A stretch of 60,924 nt of DNA from Anaerolineae bacterium. GTDB lineage: Bacteria; Chloroflexota; Anaerolineae; J036; Brachytrichaceae. Position numbers and translations under genes: made by a program. The notes below the pieces were generated by a model that worked only from the letters and a program-made list of their open reading frames with translations, did not search any database and had not been told where the DNA came from. This document shows, piece after piece, positions 52,011 through 60,378 of the stretch. Position 1 is the first letter of the stretch. Each line of letters begins with the position of its first letter. Location: assembly GCA_023511655.1 (NCBI GenBank), contig JAIMBB010000004.1, positions 1-60,924 on the forward strand, given 5' to 3'.

Positions 52011-53391
52011 GGCGCACCTCCGGCCACGCGGTATATGCGTTCTGCAGCGCCTCTGCAGGCGACGGGTCGGGGCTGGACATAGCGAAGGCGACGGCCGCCT
52101 CGACCTCGGCCTGGCATTCGGCCTCGATCGCGTCCAGGGCGCGCTCATCCTGACCGTAGTCATGGATGAGCTGGGTACGACACCTGGGAATCGGGTCGCG
52201 GCTGCGCCAATTCGCCAACTCTTCACGATCGCGATAGTTGCCCGGATCGCCGCGCGAATGACCCATGTAGCGATAGCAGGTGTATTCGAGCAGCGTTGGC
52301 CCTGCACCGCGCCGCGCCCGCGCGACCGCCGCCCTGGCCGATTCGAAGACAGCAACGACGTCCATCCCGTCCACAGTGTGGCCGGGGATGCCGTAGGCTT
52401 TGGCGCGCTCGGCAATCGTCGCCACGCGCAGGTTGTGCGAGATGTGCGTCGAGGCGGCATACTGATTGTTCTCGCACACAAAGATGACCGGCGCATCCTT
52501 CACCGCAGCGAGGTTGATGCCTTCGTGCAACGCGCCTGTGTTCACCGCGCCGTCGCCGAAGAAGCTGACCGCGACGCGGTCCGTCCGCATCAGCTTGAAG
52601 CCCAGCGCCGCGCCGGCCGCGATCGGCACATTCGCGCCGACGATGGCGTTGGTGGGCATCACGCCGACAGCGACGTCGGTCAGGTGCATCTGCCCGCCCT
52701 TGCCGCCCGCGCAGCCGGTGGCCTTGCCCCATAGCTCCGCCGCGATCGCTTTCACCGAGCCGCCCTTGGCGATGACGTGCGCCACCGGCCGGTGCGTGCT
52801 GAAGATCACGTCGTCACGCCGTAGCGCGGCGCATACACCGACGGCGATGGCTTCCTGTCCCTGCGACTGATGCAACGTGCCCGGCACCAGGCCCTGCAAG
52901 AACAACTGATACAGGTGATCTTCGAAGCGGCGGATGAGGACCATCTGGCGGAACATCGTCAGCAGCAGGCTCGACGACATTTCTATGCGCTGGTCGGCAT
53001 GCTGATCGGGGGTCGAGGCTTCAGCCGATGACTTCGGTTCGCCGCGCCTCTCGGCTGAAGCCTCGACGTCCAGACGTGCACTGGAGGTCGAGGCTTTAGC
53101 CGGTGACCTCCGTTCGCTCACGCCCCCGGCCGCAGCCCCGACGTCTGCAGGCGGCTGATCGGTCAACCGCGCCACGACGGCGCCGATGGCAACAGCGTCG
53201 CCCGGTTTGGCGAGCAACTCGCGCACGTAGCCGGCGCGGAACGCCTCGACCTCCACGGTCGCCTTGTCGGTCTCGACGACGACTAGCGGCATGCCCGCTT
53301 CCACCCGTTGACCTGGCTCGACCAACCACTCTTGAATCGTCACGTCGCCGCCCGTCGCGCCCAGCGCGGGCATCACCACATCGAAAATCAT
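51997..53391 (-). CDS. Lipoyl domain fused to 2-oxoacid dehydrogenase E1 alpha
   Basis: A 464-aa fusion. Residues 1-80 are a lipoyl domain with the modifiable Lys43 in VVETDKATVEV. Residues about 138-464 are E1 alpha with the thiamine motif GDGAVNTGALHEGINLAAVKDAPVIF ending in ENN, plus GGKGGQMHLTD and RYMGHSRGDPGNYR. The linker at 91-127 is encoded by a palindromic repeat. In classical complexes the lipoyl domain is on E2; on E1 alpha it is uncommon. It overlaps the aldolase-like gene by 4 nt upstream and E1 beta downstream. Confidence 0.9.
   Translation of the reverse strand: MIFDVVMPALGATGGDVTIQEWLVEPGQRVEAGMPLVVVETDKATVEVEAFRAGYVRELLAKPGDAVAIGAVVARLTDQPPADVGAAAGGVSERRSPAKASTSSARLDVEASAERRGEPKSSAEASTPDQHADQRIEMSSSLLLTMFRQMVLIRRFEDHLYQLFLQGLVPGTLHQSQGQEAIAVGVCAALRRDDVIFSTHRPVAHVIAKGGSVKAIAAELWGKATGCAGGKGGQMHLTDVAVGVMPTNAIVGANVPIAAGAALGFKLMRTDRVAVSFFGDGAVNTGALHEGINLAAVKDAPVIFVCENNQYAASTHISHNLRVATIAERAKAYGIPGHTVDGMDVVAVFESARAAVARARRGAGPTLLEYTCYRYMGHSRGDPGNYRDREELANWRSRDPIPRCRTQLIHDYGQDERALDAIEAECQAEVEAAVAFAMSSPDPSPAEALQNAYTAWPEVRHGQP
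53012..53118. repeat. Palindromic repeats inside the lipoyl-E1 alpha coding region
   Basis: GTCGAGGCTTCAGCCG (53013-53028) is a perfect 16-bp inverted match to CGGCTGAAGCCTCGAC (53053-53068). The 32-bp stretch 53012-53043 recurs at 53087-53118 with 28 of 32 bases identical, exactly 75 bp (25 codons) away, so the frame is kept. Confidence 0.85.
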
Positions 53392-54287
53392 GCTTTGTCT
53401 GCGCTCCCAAATAATCGCATCAACTCTTCGACTGCTCGTTGCATGGCCAATCGGCCTTGTGCGAGCACGTCCACTGCTTTACCCGAACCGACTACCTCGT
53501 ATGGATTGTAGTCAGCGCCGGCCTGCGGACATGCGGCGCGCAGCGCCTCGAAGTAGGTCCGCTTGAGCAAGCTGCCCACGTTGATCTTGCGGATGCCGAG
53601 CGCGATGGCCGCGCGCAGATCGTCTCGATTGACCGAGGTTGCGCCGTGCAGGACCAGCGGCACAGCGACGGCGTCGCGCAGCCTGGCGAGGTGCGGTAGG
53701 TCGAGCCGCACCTCGCGCCTGCCGTGCAGATGCGCCTGGCCGACGTTGACGGCCACGGCGTGCACACCGGTCGCTTCGACGAAGGCGCGCGCCTGATCGG
53801 GATCGGTCAACCGCAGATCGTCGGGCATATCCAACAGTTCGCCGCCTACGCCCGGCAGCGCCGCCGGCTCACCTTCGACGGCTGTGCCGGCGCGGTTCGC
53901 CTCGACGACCACGCTGCGCACCCGCGCCACCTGTGCGTCGTAGTTCAAGTGCTCATCGGAGAACATCACCAGCCCGAAGCCCAGTCGAATCGCCTCGCGC
54001 ACGGCTTCGAGGTAAGGCGACTCGTTGAACACGAGACAGGCAGGCGCGCGCAGGCTGCGACACACTTCAAGCCCCATCGCGGCGTAAACCGGCAGCGGCT
54101 CGCGCACGATGCGGCTCGGATCGGGCAGGTAGATACCGCTGAAGCCGAGCAGCACCGGTGAGCGCATCGCTTCCGCCGCATCCGCCACCGCCATCAGCGA
54201 TTCCAGATTCCAACTCTCGAAGTAGCCGACTGCGTAGCGGCCATCCCCCGCCATAGCCATCAAATCATGGAAGGATATGAGAGCCAT
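53388..54287 (-). CDS. Class II fructose-bisphosphate aldolase-family protein, altered metal site
   Basis: A 299-aa TIM-barrel protein resembling GatY/FbaA. It retains VEGEPAALPGVGGE, TGVHAVAVNVGQAHLHG and VPLVLHGATSVN, which carry later zinc and substrate residues. The usual LDHG block (catalytic Asp and first zinc His) reads LVFNES, so the canonical metal site is incomplete. It may use another metal or perform a different lyase or isomerase step. It is separated by 2 nt from the next upstream gene and overlaps the lipoyl-E1 gene. Confidence 0.83.
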   Translation of the reverse strand: MALISFHDLMAMAGDGRYAVGYFESWNLESLMAVADAAEAMRSPVLLGFSGIYLPDPSRIVREPLPVYAAMGLEVCRSLRAPACLVFNESPYLEAVREAIRLGFGLVMFSDEHLNYDAQVARVRSVVVEANRAGTAVEGEPAALPGVGGELLDMPDDLRLTDPDQARAFVEATGVHAVAVNVGQAHLHGRREVRLDLPHLARLRDAVAVPLVLHGATSVNRDDLRAAIALGIRKINVGSLLKRTYFEALRAACPQAGADYNPYEVVGSGKAVDVLAQGRLAMQRAVEELMRLFGSADKA

Positions 54288-54289
54288 CG

Positions 54290-55141
54290 CTAGCTGGCCC
54301 TGCGCGAAAAGCGGATCGCCTTGAACTGCGCAGCGCGCGCTTCGAGCGGCTTCTCGATGGCGATGCGTTCGACGCCCGAACCGAGCTGCACGCCGTCGGC
54401 GTCAGTGTGGTCAATCACGTATTGTGCATCTTCTGGGTCGGCGAGCGCTGCGCCGTGCGCGAGCAAAATCACATCGGGCTTGATCCGGCGCGCGATCTCG
54501 AAGTGGCGCTGTGAACGATTCGCCATGTCTTCGATCGAGCTGCCGGTCTCGTAGCCGGTCGCCCCGCCGCGAGTGATGCCGGCGTGAAAGATGAAGATGT
54601 CCGGCTGCGCCTCGGCCATGATGCGCTCGGTGTCCTCGGCGTTGAAGGCGTAGGCGAGGGTGAGCATGTCCAGCTCGCGCGCGATGTTGAGCATGGCGAT
54701 CTCGTGCGCATAGCCCAGGCCGGTTTGCTCGAGCGTGCGGCGGAATTCGCCATCGAACCAGGCCACGGTGGGAAAGTTGTGCACACCGGAGAAGCCGACG
54801 CGTTTGCAGTCTTCAAGAAACAGGCGCATATCGCGCAACACGTCCACGCCATTCACTCCTGCGATCACCGGCGCCTCTTTCACCTGCGGCAACACCTCGC
54901 GCCGGCCGATGTCGTAGACCATCTGGTTGGCATCGGCCATCGGCAACATGCCCGCCAGCGAGCCGTAGCCCTGCATGCGGAAGTAGCCGGTGTTATACAC
55001 GCCAAGGATGTCCACGCCGCCGCGTTCGATGAACTTGGCAGCGATGCCGTTGCCCGCGCCGGTCATCAGGATCGGCTTGCCGCGCGCGATCTCGGCGCGG
55101 AGGCGTTCGAGGAACTGGGCGCGTGTGTATCGTTTTGCCAT
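54290..55141 (-). CDS. TIM-barrel protein of the PEP-hydrolase-like/Tm-1 C-terminal family
   Basis: A 283-aa protein matching the family Pfam calls TIM-barrel signal transduction/PEP hydrolase-like: GKPILMTGAGNGIAAKFIERGGVDIL, YNTGYFRMQGYGSLAGMLPMADAN, HNFPTVAWFDGEFRRTLE, FIFHAGITRGGATGYETG. It corresponds to the C-terminal domain of plant Tm-1. Only 4 bp separate it from the UPF0261 gene upstream. Its biochemical role is not known. Confidence 0.87.
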   Translation of the reverse strand: MAKRYTRAQFLERLRAEIARGKPILMTGAGNGIAAKFIERGGVDILGVYNTGYFRMQGYGSLAGMLPMADANQMVYDIGRREVLPQVKEAPVIAGVNGVDVLRDMRLFLEDCKRVGFSGVHNFPTVAWFDGEFRRTLEQTGLGYAHEIAMLNIARELDMLTLAYAFNAEDTERIMAEAQPDIFIFHAGITRGGATGYETGSSIEDMANRSQRHFEIARRIKPDVILLAHGAALADPEDAQYVIDHTDADGVQLGSGVERIAIEKPLEARAAQFKAIRFSRRAS

Positions 55142-55145
55142 GTTG

Positions 55146-56369
55146 CTATCGTCGCTGCTTCTCGATCAATGCGATTAGCGCCTGCGCAGCTTCAGTCGCA
55201 AACGCGGGATCGTCAATGTGCGTATCGCGCTCGACGACGCGGATGTTCTGTGGCAAGCCGGCTTTTAACTGCTCGACGAATCGCGCATCGGCGGCAGGAT
55301 CGTGAAAACCGCCGCCGGCGACGGCGTAGCTGTCGTAGCCGGCCGTCGGGATCATGAACACGGCCTCAGCGGTGGTGTGGCTCAAACGGCGGGTAACCTC
55401 CTTGCCGACTTCGGCCATCTCATCGCCGTTCAAGCGCACGTCGGTGATCTGCGGGCTGTGGCGGATGAGTGTGCGGCCCTGATATTTGGCCGGCACGGTC
55501 TCCGGCTCGTTGAACACCAAGACCTCAACTGCGCCGGGGCAGATCACCTGCGGGATGCCGAGCTTGCCCGCCGTGGTCAAGCGATCCGGCCCGCCGGCCA
55601 GCAGCGCATGAAACATCTCGTTGGTCACCTCGATGATGGAGTAGTCGAGCACCGCGCCGATCACACCCTCGCGCATCAGTTGTTCCATCGCCCGGCCACC
55701 CGGCCCGATGGCGTGGAAGACGATGGTCTCGTAGCCGGCCTGCTCCAGCACTTCCTTGGCCTTCATCGCGCCGATCGTGGTGATGCCCACCGTGGTGATG
55801 CCGACGAGCGGCCTGGCGGCCTGCTGCATGTTCACCGGCGAATTCGCCATGCCGACCACGGCAGCAGCGGCATTGGCCAGGATCTTGCGCGTGAGCGGGT
55901 TCAGGCCGAAAATGTCGGTGACCGAGAACATCATGGTGATGTCTTTGATGTCCACCCACGGCGCGACGTTGCCCGACGCCATCGTGGACACCATGACTTT
56001 GGGGAAGCCGTAGGGCAGCGCGCGCATCACCTTCGTCGCCAGCGTCGTGCCCTGCGTGCCGCCCATGGCCACGATGCCGTGTACCTCGCCGTTTGCGACC
56101 AGCGCCGAAACGATGTGCGTGGCGCCCTCAGCCATCACCGGCGCAGCCACCTCGCGATCCGGCTTCTCCAGCAGTTGGCTCAGCGGCGCGCCACCCGCCT
56201 CGGCGACCTGCTCGCGTGTGACGTCGGCTTTGGCGGCGGGCCGATTGATCACGCCCACATCTACGACGAGCGCCCGTGCGCCCATCGCTTCGATCTGCTC
56301 GCGCAAGTACTGCGCCTCTTTCCCTTTGGTGTCGAGCGTCGCCAGGACGACGATGGTTTTGCCGCTCAT
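55146..56369 (-). CDS. Tm-1-like ATP-binding protein (UPF0261)
   Basis: A 407-aa protein matching UPF0261, the N-terminal domain of tomato Tm-1. It shows TIVVLATLDTKGKEAQYLREQI, VAMGGTQGTTLATKVMRALPYGFPKVMVSTMASG, and GVIGAVLDYSIIEVTNEMFHAL. The fold binds nucleotide in Tm-1. AGGAG stands before the ATG and a promoter lies about 120 bp upstream. It leads the five-gene operon with E1, aldolase and TIM-barrel genes. The reaction is unknown. Confidence 0.88.
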   Translation of the reverse strand: MSGKTIVVLATLDTKGKEAQYLREQIEAMGARALVVDVGVINRPAAKADVTREQVAEAGGAPLSQLLEKPDREVAAPVMAEGATHIVSALVANGEVHGIVAMGGTQGTTLATKVMRALPYGFPKVMVSTMASGNVAPWVDIKDITMMFSVTDIFGLNPLTRKILANAAAAVVGMANSPVNMQQAARPLVGITTVGITTIGAMKAKEVLEQAGYETIVFHAIGPGGRAMEQLMREGVIGAVLDYSIIEVTNEMFHALLAGGPDRLTTAGKLGIPQVICPGAVEVLVFNEPETVPAKYQGRTLIRHSPQITDVRLNGDEMAEVGKEVTRRLSHTTAEAVFMIPTAGYDSYAVAGGGFHDPAADARFVEQLKAGLPQNIRVVERDTHIDDPAFATEAAQALIALIEKQRR

Positions 56370-56485
56370 GGTTGACTCCTGTCCGGTGCGCGTTTGCGAA
56401 CTGTTTTGTCGTTTTGGCTAAAAGGGCCATAGCGGGCAGGCTTGCTTGTGATGAAGAAGGCAAGCTCAAGCCCTATGCCGAATGA

Positions 56486-56513
56486 AGTGTATCGAATTTC
56501 CGAGACAATGCAA
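56486..56513 (-). promoter_or_regulatory. Promoter TTGCAT-16-TACACT for the Tm-1 operon
   Basis: On the minus strand TTGCAT (56513-56508), 16-bp spacer, TACACT (56491-56486). The leader would be about 110 nt with AGGAG before the ATG. Confidence 0.6.
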
Positions 56514-56518
56514 GAGAG

Positions 56519-56656
56519 ATGGTCAAGGACGTGCCGATCGGGACGAACCAGGCGCTGTATGCGGGGTTGATGACGCCGATGAGTGGCGCGCTGCTGGAGA
56601 GCCGCGGGGCATTGATCCCGGCCTTGGCGCAGGGCTGCGCTATCCCAGGAACTTGA
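56519..56656 (+). pseudogene. Possible transposase N-terminal remnant
   Basis: A 45-codon frame that reads VPIGTNQALYAGLMTPMSG followed by ALLESRGALIPALAQG. The GTN.AL....M..SG.LL.SRGALIPAL pattern resembles the N-terminus of a transposase group seen in Chloroflexota. It stops after 45 codons. The identification is weak. Confidence 0.35.
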
Positions 56657-56698
56657 CGCTGCGGCGATCATGAGCGACCGGCCGGGGTCTTCCACAAA

Positions 56699-56733
56699 AA
56701 CGCCCGACGGCGCTGCGTCTGCCGTCGGGCGTT
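56699..56733 (-). terminator. Intrinsic terminator of the ABC transporter operon
   Basis: 13-bp perfect stem (56699-56711 with 56721-56733), 9-nt loop, followed on the minus strand by a TTTTT tract. It lies 33 nt after the substrate-binding-protein stop. The best terminator in the window. Confidence 0.88.
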
Positions 56734-56765
56734 CGAGTGCGTTCGCAACCCGGATGGGACTTCGC

Positions 56766-58145
56766 TTACGGCCGGGGCTGGTCCAGGATCTCTTGCAGCT
56801 TCTTCTGAATGACCGGAGCTTGCTCGTCCCACGTCTTTGTGCCTTCCCAAATCTGTTCGATCTCAGCCTGGAAGGCGGTGTTGGCCTCGGTGAAGCGCGT
56901 GTTGTTCGGCATGGGGAACGGCTCGACGCCGGCTTCGATCAGGCCGGCCGCCACGCCGAACATCCGGTTGATCTTGTTGACGGCCGGGTCGGTCCAGGCT
57001 GCCTTGCGGCCGTTGGGTTGTACGGCCACGTCGGTGGCCAGATAAACGCCGGCTTCTTTCGAGGTGAGCATGTTGAGCAGCTTGTAGGCCTCGGGCATGT
57101 GCTTGGTTTTGGCGTTGATCATCCACTGGTTGCCGGAGTAACACGTGCCCTGGCGGCCCTTGTCGCCCACCGGTAGCAACACAGCGTCCATCTCGAACTT
57201 GCCTGCAGTCTTCTTGAGGAAATCGGCCACGTTGCCGACGATGCTGGAGTGCGTCGCTGACAACCCGCCGACGAACAAGCCGGTCTCGATTTGATCCTTC
57301 TTGCGCGGGGCAATCCGGTCGTTGTGCAGCCGCACAAACCAATCGGCGATTTCCTTGTGCATGGGCGTGTTGTATTGGAAGGTCTTACCCTCGCGATCCA
57401 TCAGCCACATGTCGGTGGAGTTCTTCTCGCCGAAGGAGCGGGCGATGTTGCTGTAGTAGTGCATCGCGGTGATGTTGTCGAAGGACATGCCGAAGATGCC
57501 TTTCTCCGGATCGGCCGCTTTGCGGGCCAGCGCCTCCCAATCAGCCAGCGTCCAGCCAGGCTTGGGCTCTTCCAACCCCTTCTCGGCCAGCAGGGTCTTG
57601 TTGTAGTTGACGGCGATGTTGCCGCCCGGATGCACCACGTCCGGCAGGCTGAAGTTCTTGCCCTCGAACTTATTACCCTCCATCACGCTGGGGAAGATAT
57701 CGGCGAAGTCCGGCGGCGGATCGCTCTTGAACATGTCGTCGAGCACGGCGTAGATGCCCTTGGTGAAGTTGATGAACAACCAGCGATGATGGCCGTACAC
57801 CACGTCCTGCAGGGTATCGGAGATGAAGCCCGTCTGCGTCTTCTTCTCGATCTCGCCGTAGATCGTCTCCTCGACTTCGACTTTGATGCCGGTGTCGGCC
57901 TGGAAGCGCTTGGCGAATTCGATGGCCATGCCGCCCAGCGGCACCGCCGGCGCTTGCAAGCGCAGCGTCACGTCTGAAGCGGCCGGCGCGCTGGTGGCCT
58001 CGGTCGCCGGTGCAGCCGGTGCCGCTGGCGCTGCTGGTGCGCCGGCGGGCGGCGCAGCGCAGGCGGCCAGGATGCCGGCGCTGACCGAGCCGAGCCCGAC
58101 CGCAGCGCCTCTTAACAACTGGCGTCTGGTGAACTTTCGTTGCAT
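56766..58145 (-). CDS. ABC sugar transporter substrate-binding lipoprotein
   Basis: A 459-aa family 1 solute-binding protein. The signal has a twin-arginine motif (TRRQLL) and a lipobox LAAC with Cys29, so it is probably Tat-exported and lipid anchored. A Pro/Ala-rich linker follows. The body matches MalE/UgpB-type proteins (ASDVTLRLQ, MAIEFAKRFQADTGIKVEVEE, WTLADWEALARKA, CYSGNQWMINAKTKHMPEAY). AAGGAGG lies before the ATG; the longer frame is unsupported. It delivers a sugar or related solute to the two permeases encoded upstream. Confidence 0.9.
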   Translation of the reverse strand: MQRKFTRRQLLRGAAVGLGSVSAGILAACAAPPAGAPAAPAAPAAPATEATSAPAASDVTLRLQAPAVPLGGMAIEFAKRFQADTGIKVEVEETIYGEIEKKTQTGFISDTLQDVVYGHHRWLFINFTKGIYAVLDDMFKSDPPPDFADIFPSVMEGNKFEGKNFSLPDVVHPGGNIAVNYNKTLLAEKGLEEPKPGWTLADWEALARKAADPEKGIFGMSFDNITAMHYYSNIARSFGEKNSTDMWLMDREGKTFQYNTPMHKEIADWFVRLHNDRIAPRKKDQIETGLFVGGLSATHSSIVGNVADFLKKTAGKFEMDAVLLPVGDKGRQGTCYSGNQWMINAKTKHMPEAYKLLNMLTSKEAGVYLATDVAVQPNGRKAAWTDPAVNKINRMFGVAAGLIEAGVEPFPMPNNTRFTEANTAFQAEIEQIWEGTKTWDEQAPVIQKKLQEILDQPRP

Positions 58146-58229
58146 TGCGTCCTCCTTAAGTGTGAATGAGCCTCTCCTACGGGTCTTTCGATGGTTGGAC
58201 CTGAACGGTCGTGCCAACGGGTCGAGGGA

Positions 58230-59135
58230 TCAACCCTTCAACCCGGACATCACTACGCCCTGCACGAAATAGCGCTGGCCGGCGAAGAAGATGACCACGG
58301 CGGGGATCATGGTCAGGATGCACGCCGCCATCAACAAGTGCTGCAGCGGCTCACCGCCCACTTCCGGCGATTGCACGAAGAAGTGCAAGCCCACCGAGAT
58401 GGTGAATTTGTCCGGCGAGTTGAGGTAGATGATGGGACTTTGATAATCGCTCCACGACGCCAGCGCCGTGATGATCGCCAACGTGACGATAGGTGGTTTC
58501 AACAGCGGCAACAGCACCGACCAGAAGATGCGCGGGTAACTCGCCCCGTCAATCAGCGCCGCCTCGTCCAGGTCGCGCGGGATGGTGAGGAAGAACTGGC
58601 GCATGAGAAAGATGCCAAACGCCCCGCCGCCGAACCAGGCCGGCACCCACAGCGGCAGATGGGTGTTGATCCAGCCCAGACGATGGAACAGCACGAATTG
58701 CGGGATCAAGGTCACCTGGGCCGGCAGCGTGAGGGTGGCCAGCGTGATCAGGAACAGCGCATTGCGGCCGCGATACGAGAAGCGTGCGAACGAGTAACCG
58801 ACCAGCGAAGCCGTGATGACCGTGCCGAGGGTGGTCAACGCCGTAATGTATGCGGCGTTCCACGTCCACAACAGCACAGGAATGCGCTCGATGCTCAGGA
58901 CGCGGATGTAGTTGCCGAATTGGGGCACGGCCGGGAAGAAGACCGGGGGATAGGCGAAGGTCTCCTGAACCGTCTTGAGCGACGCCATCAGCGTCCACAG
59001 CAATGGAAAGCCGAAGATGGCCGCGAAGAACAAGACGACGGCATACAACACCACGCGCGATGGACGCAGCATCCTTCGCCTGCGGGCGACGCGCGGCGCC
59101 GGCGTGGCGGTCGGGAAGGGTTGACTAATCGCCAT
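58230..59135 (-). CDS. ABC sugar transporter permease, MalG type
   Basis: A 301-aa membrane permease with six helices and the EAA loop EAALIDGASYPRIFWSVLLPLLKP near residue 200 that docks the ATPase. It ends with RYFVQGVVMSGLKG as usual for this family. ATG 59135 overlaps the end of the first permease gene by 11 nt. No ATP-binding subunit gene is in the window, so a shared ATPase elsewhere is likely. Confidence 0.9.
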   Translation of the reverse strand: MAISQPFPTATPAPRVARRRRMLRPSRVVLYAVVLFFAAIFGFPLLWTLMASLKTVQETFAYPPVFFPAVPQFGNYIRVLSIERIPVLLWTWNAAYITALTTLGTVITASLVGYSFARFSYRGRNALFLITLATLTLPAQVTLIPQFVLFHRLGWINTHLPLWVPAWFGGGAFGIFLMRQFFLTIPRDLDEAALIDGASYPRIFWSVLLPLLKPPIVTLAIITALASWSDYQSPIIYLNSPDKFTISVGLHFFVQSPEVGGEPLQHLLMAACILTMIPAVVIFFAGQRYFVQGVVMSGLKG

Positions 59136-60097
59136 CGTAATACACCCACCTGCGCGACGCATATACCTGCGCCAATGTGAAAGCGATCAGGATGACGGCC
59201 AGAATCCACGCCAGCGCGCTGCCATAGCCCATGCGGAAGTTCTGGAAGGCTTCGTTGTAGATGTGCAACACAAAGAACCACGTGGCGTACGATGGCCCGC
59301 CTTGCGTGGCCACCCAGGCGGTGGTGAACACCTTCAACGCTGCGATGATGGCCAACACCAGGTTGAAGAAGATCGTCGGCGAGAGCATGGGCAGGGTAAT
59401 CTTGCGGAACTTGGCCCATGCGCTCGCCCCATCAATCGAAGCGGCCTCGTAGTACTCATTGGGGATGCCCTGCAAGCCGGCCAGGAAGATCAGCATGGTG
59501 TTGCCGCCCACCGCCGCCCACACGTTGATGATGGTGACCGACAGCAGCGCCGTGTCTTGCGTAGCCAGCCAGCCGGGTGGATCGGCCACGCCCAGCGCGC
59601 GCAACGTCGCATTCACCGGCCCCATCCTCGGCTGCAAAATAGCCATCCACAGCACGGTGAGCGCGACGGCAGGGATGAGGTGCGGGATGTAGAACAGCGT
59701 GCGGAACAACACCGTCCCCTTCAGTTTCTGGTTGAGCAACAACGCCAAGGCGAGCGATCCGATGATGGCCGACGGGACGAACATCAGCGTGAAGACGAAC
59801 GTGCGCCCAAGAGACGGCCAGAACAAATCGTCTCTGCTGAACGCCCGGTCATAGTTCGCCAGCCCGATGAACCGGGGGGGGACTGAGGATGGAGTACTCG
59901 GTGAAGCCGAAGTATAGCGACGCCAGAATCGGCCCGCCGAAGAAGAAGATCAGGCCGAGCACCCACGGCAACACGAACAAATAGCCCCACAACGCCCTGT
60001 GGGTCTGCACGGCGGTTTGTGCCCCAACCAACCTGGCCAGCCAGGGCCGGTGCGACGAAGCGCAGGCAGGCGCAACCATGCGGGCATCGCTAGCCAA
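59125..60097 (-). CDS. ABC sugar transporter permease, MalF type, with a frameshift
   Basis: Two frames together make one 323-aa MalF-type permease. The first (60097 to about 59850) runs RALWGYLFVLPWVLGLIFFFGGPIL to TEYSILSPP; the second continues RFIGLANYDRAFSRDDLFWPS and ends with the EAA loop YYEAASIDGASAWAKFRKITLPML. The break is at a run of eight G (59874-59881). Total length 973 nt is one more than a multiple of three, so removing one base restores the frame. The start is TTG at 60097, with GGAGG 8 nt upstream. It may be a sequencing error or a real switch. Confidence 0.82.
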
Positions 60098-60218
60098 AAC
60101 ACAATCCTCCTTCGTGTGTGCAAACGTTCATGCGCTGCACGTTTCTCCGATACCAGCCCGAACTCCTTCGTGGGCGGAAGATGTTGACGAGCAGAGGTGC
60201 TATCCGGGCTTGAGGGCT

Positions 60219-60246
60219 AGTATAGAAACGTTGCAAGCGCTGTCAA
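60219..60246 (-). promoter_or_regulatory. Strong promoter TTGACA-16-TATACT with LacI-like motif in the spacer
   Basis: On the minus strand TTGACA (60246-60241), 16-bp spacer and TATACT (60224-60219). The spacer holds GCGCTTGCAACGTTTC, an imperfect dyad like LacI/PurR-family operators. The leader to the TTG start is about 115 nt. Confidence 0.7.
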
Positions 60247-60378
60247 ATCGAATCGCAATCCCAGATTTTCGGTAAGTTTAGAAGAGCGTCGCACACAACG
60301 TCAGCCGTGTCCGTTTCACCTGAGGAAATGCGACCGTCTTTTCACCCTCGACACGTTCGCTAATGTCTCAACTCGCCG

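Larger units (their letters stand above)
56370..56765. other. Gap between the Tm-1 operon and the ABC operon
   Basis: A 396-bp gap holding the minus-strand promoter for the Tm-1 operon, a transposase-like remnant on the plus strand and the intrinsic terminator of the ABC operon. Nothing else is seen. Confidence 0.7.
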
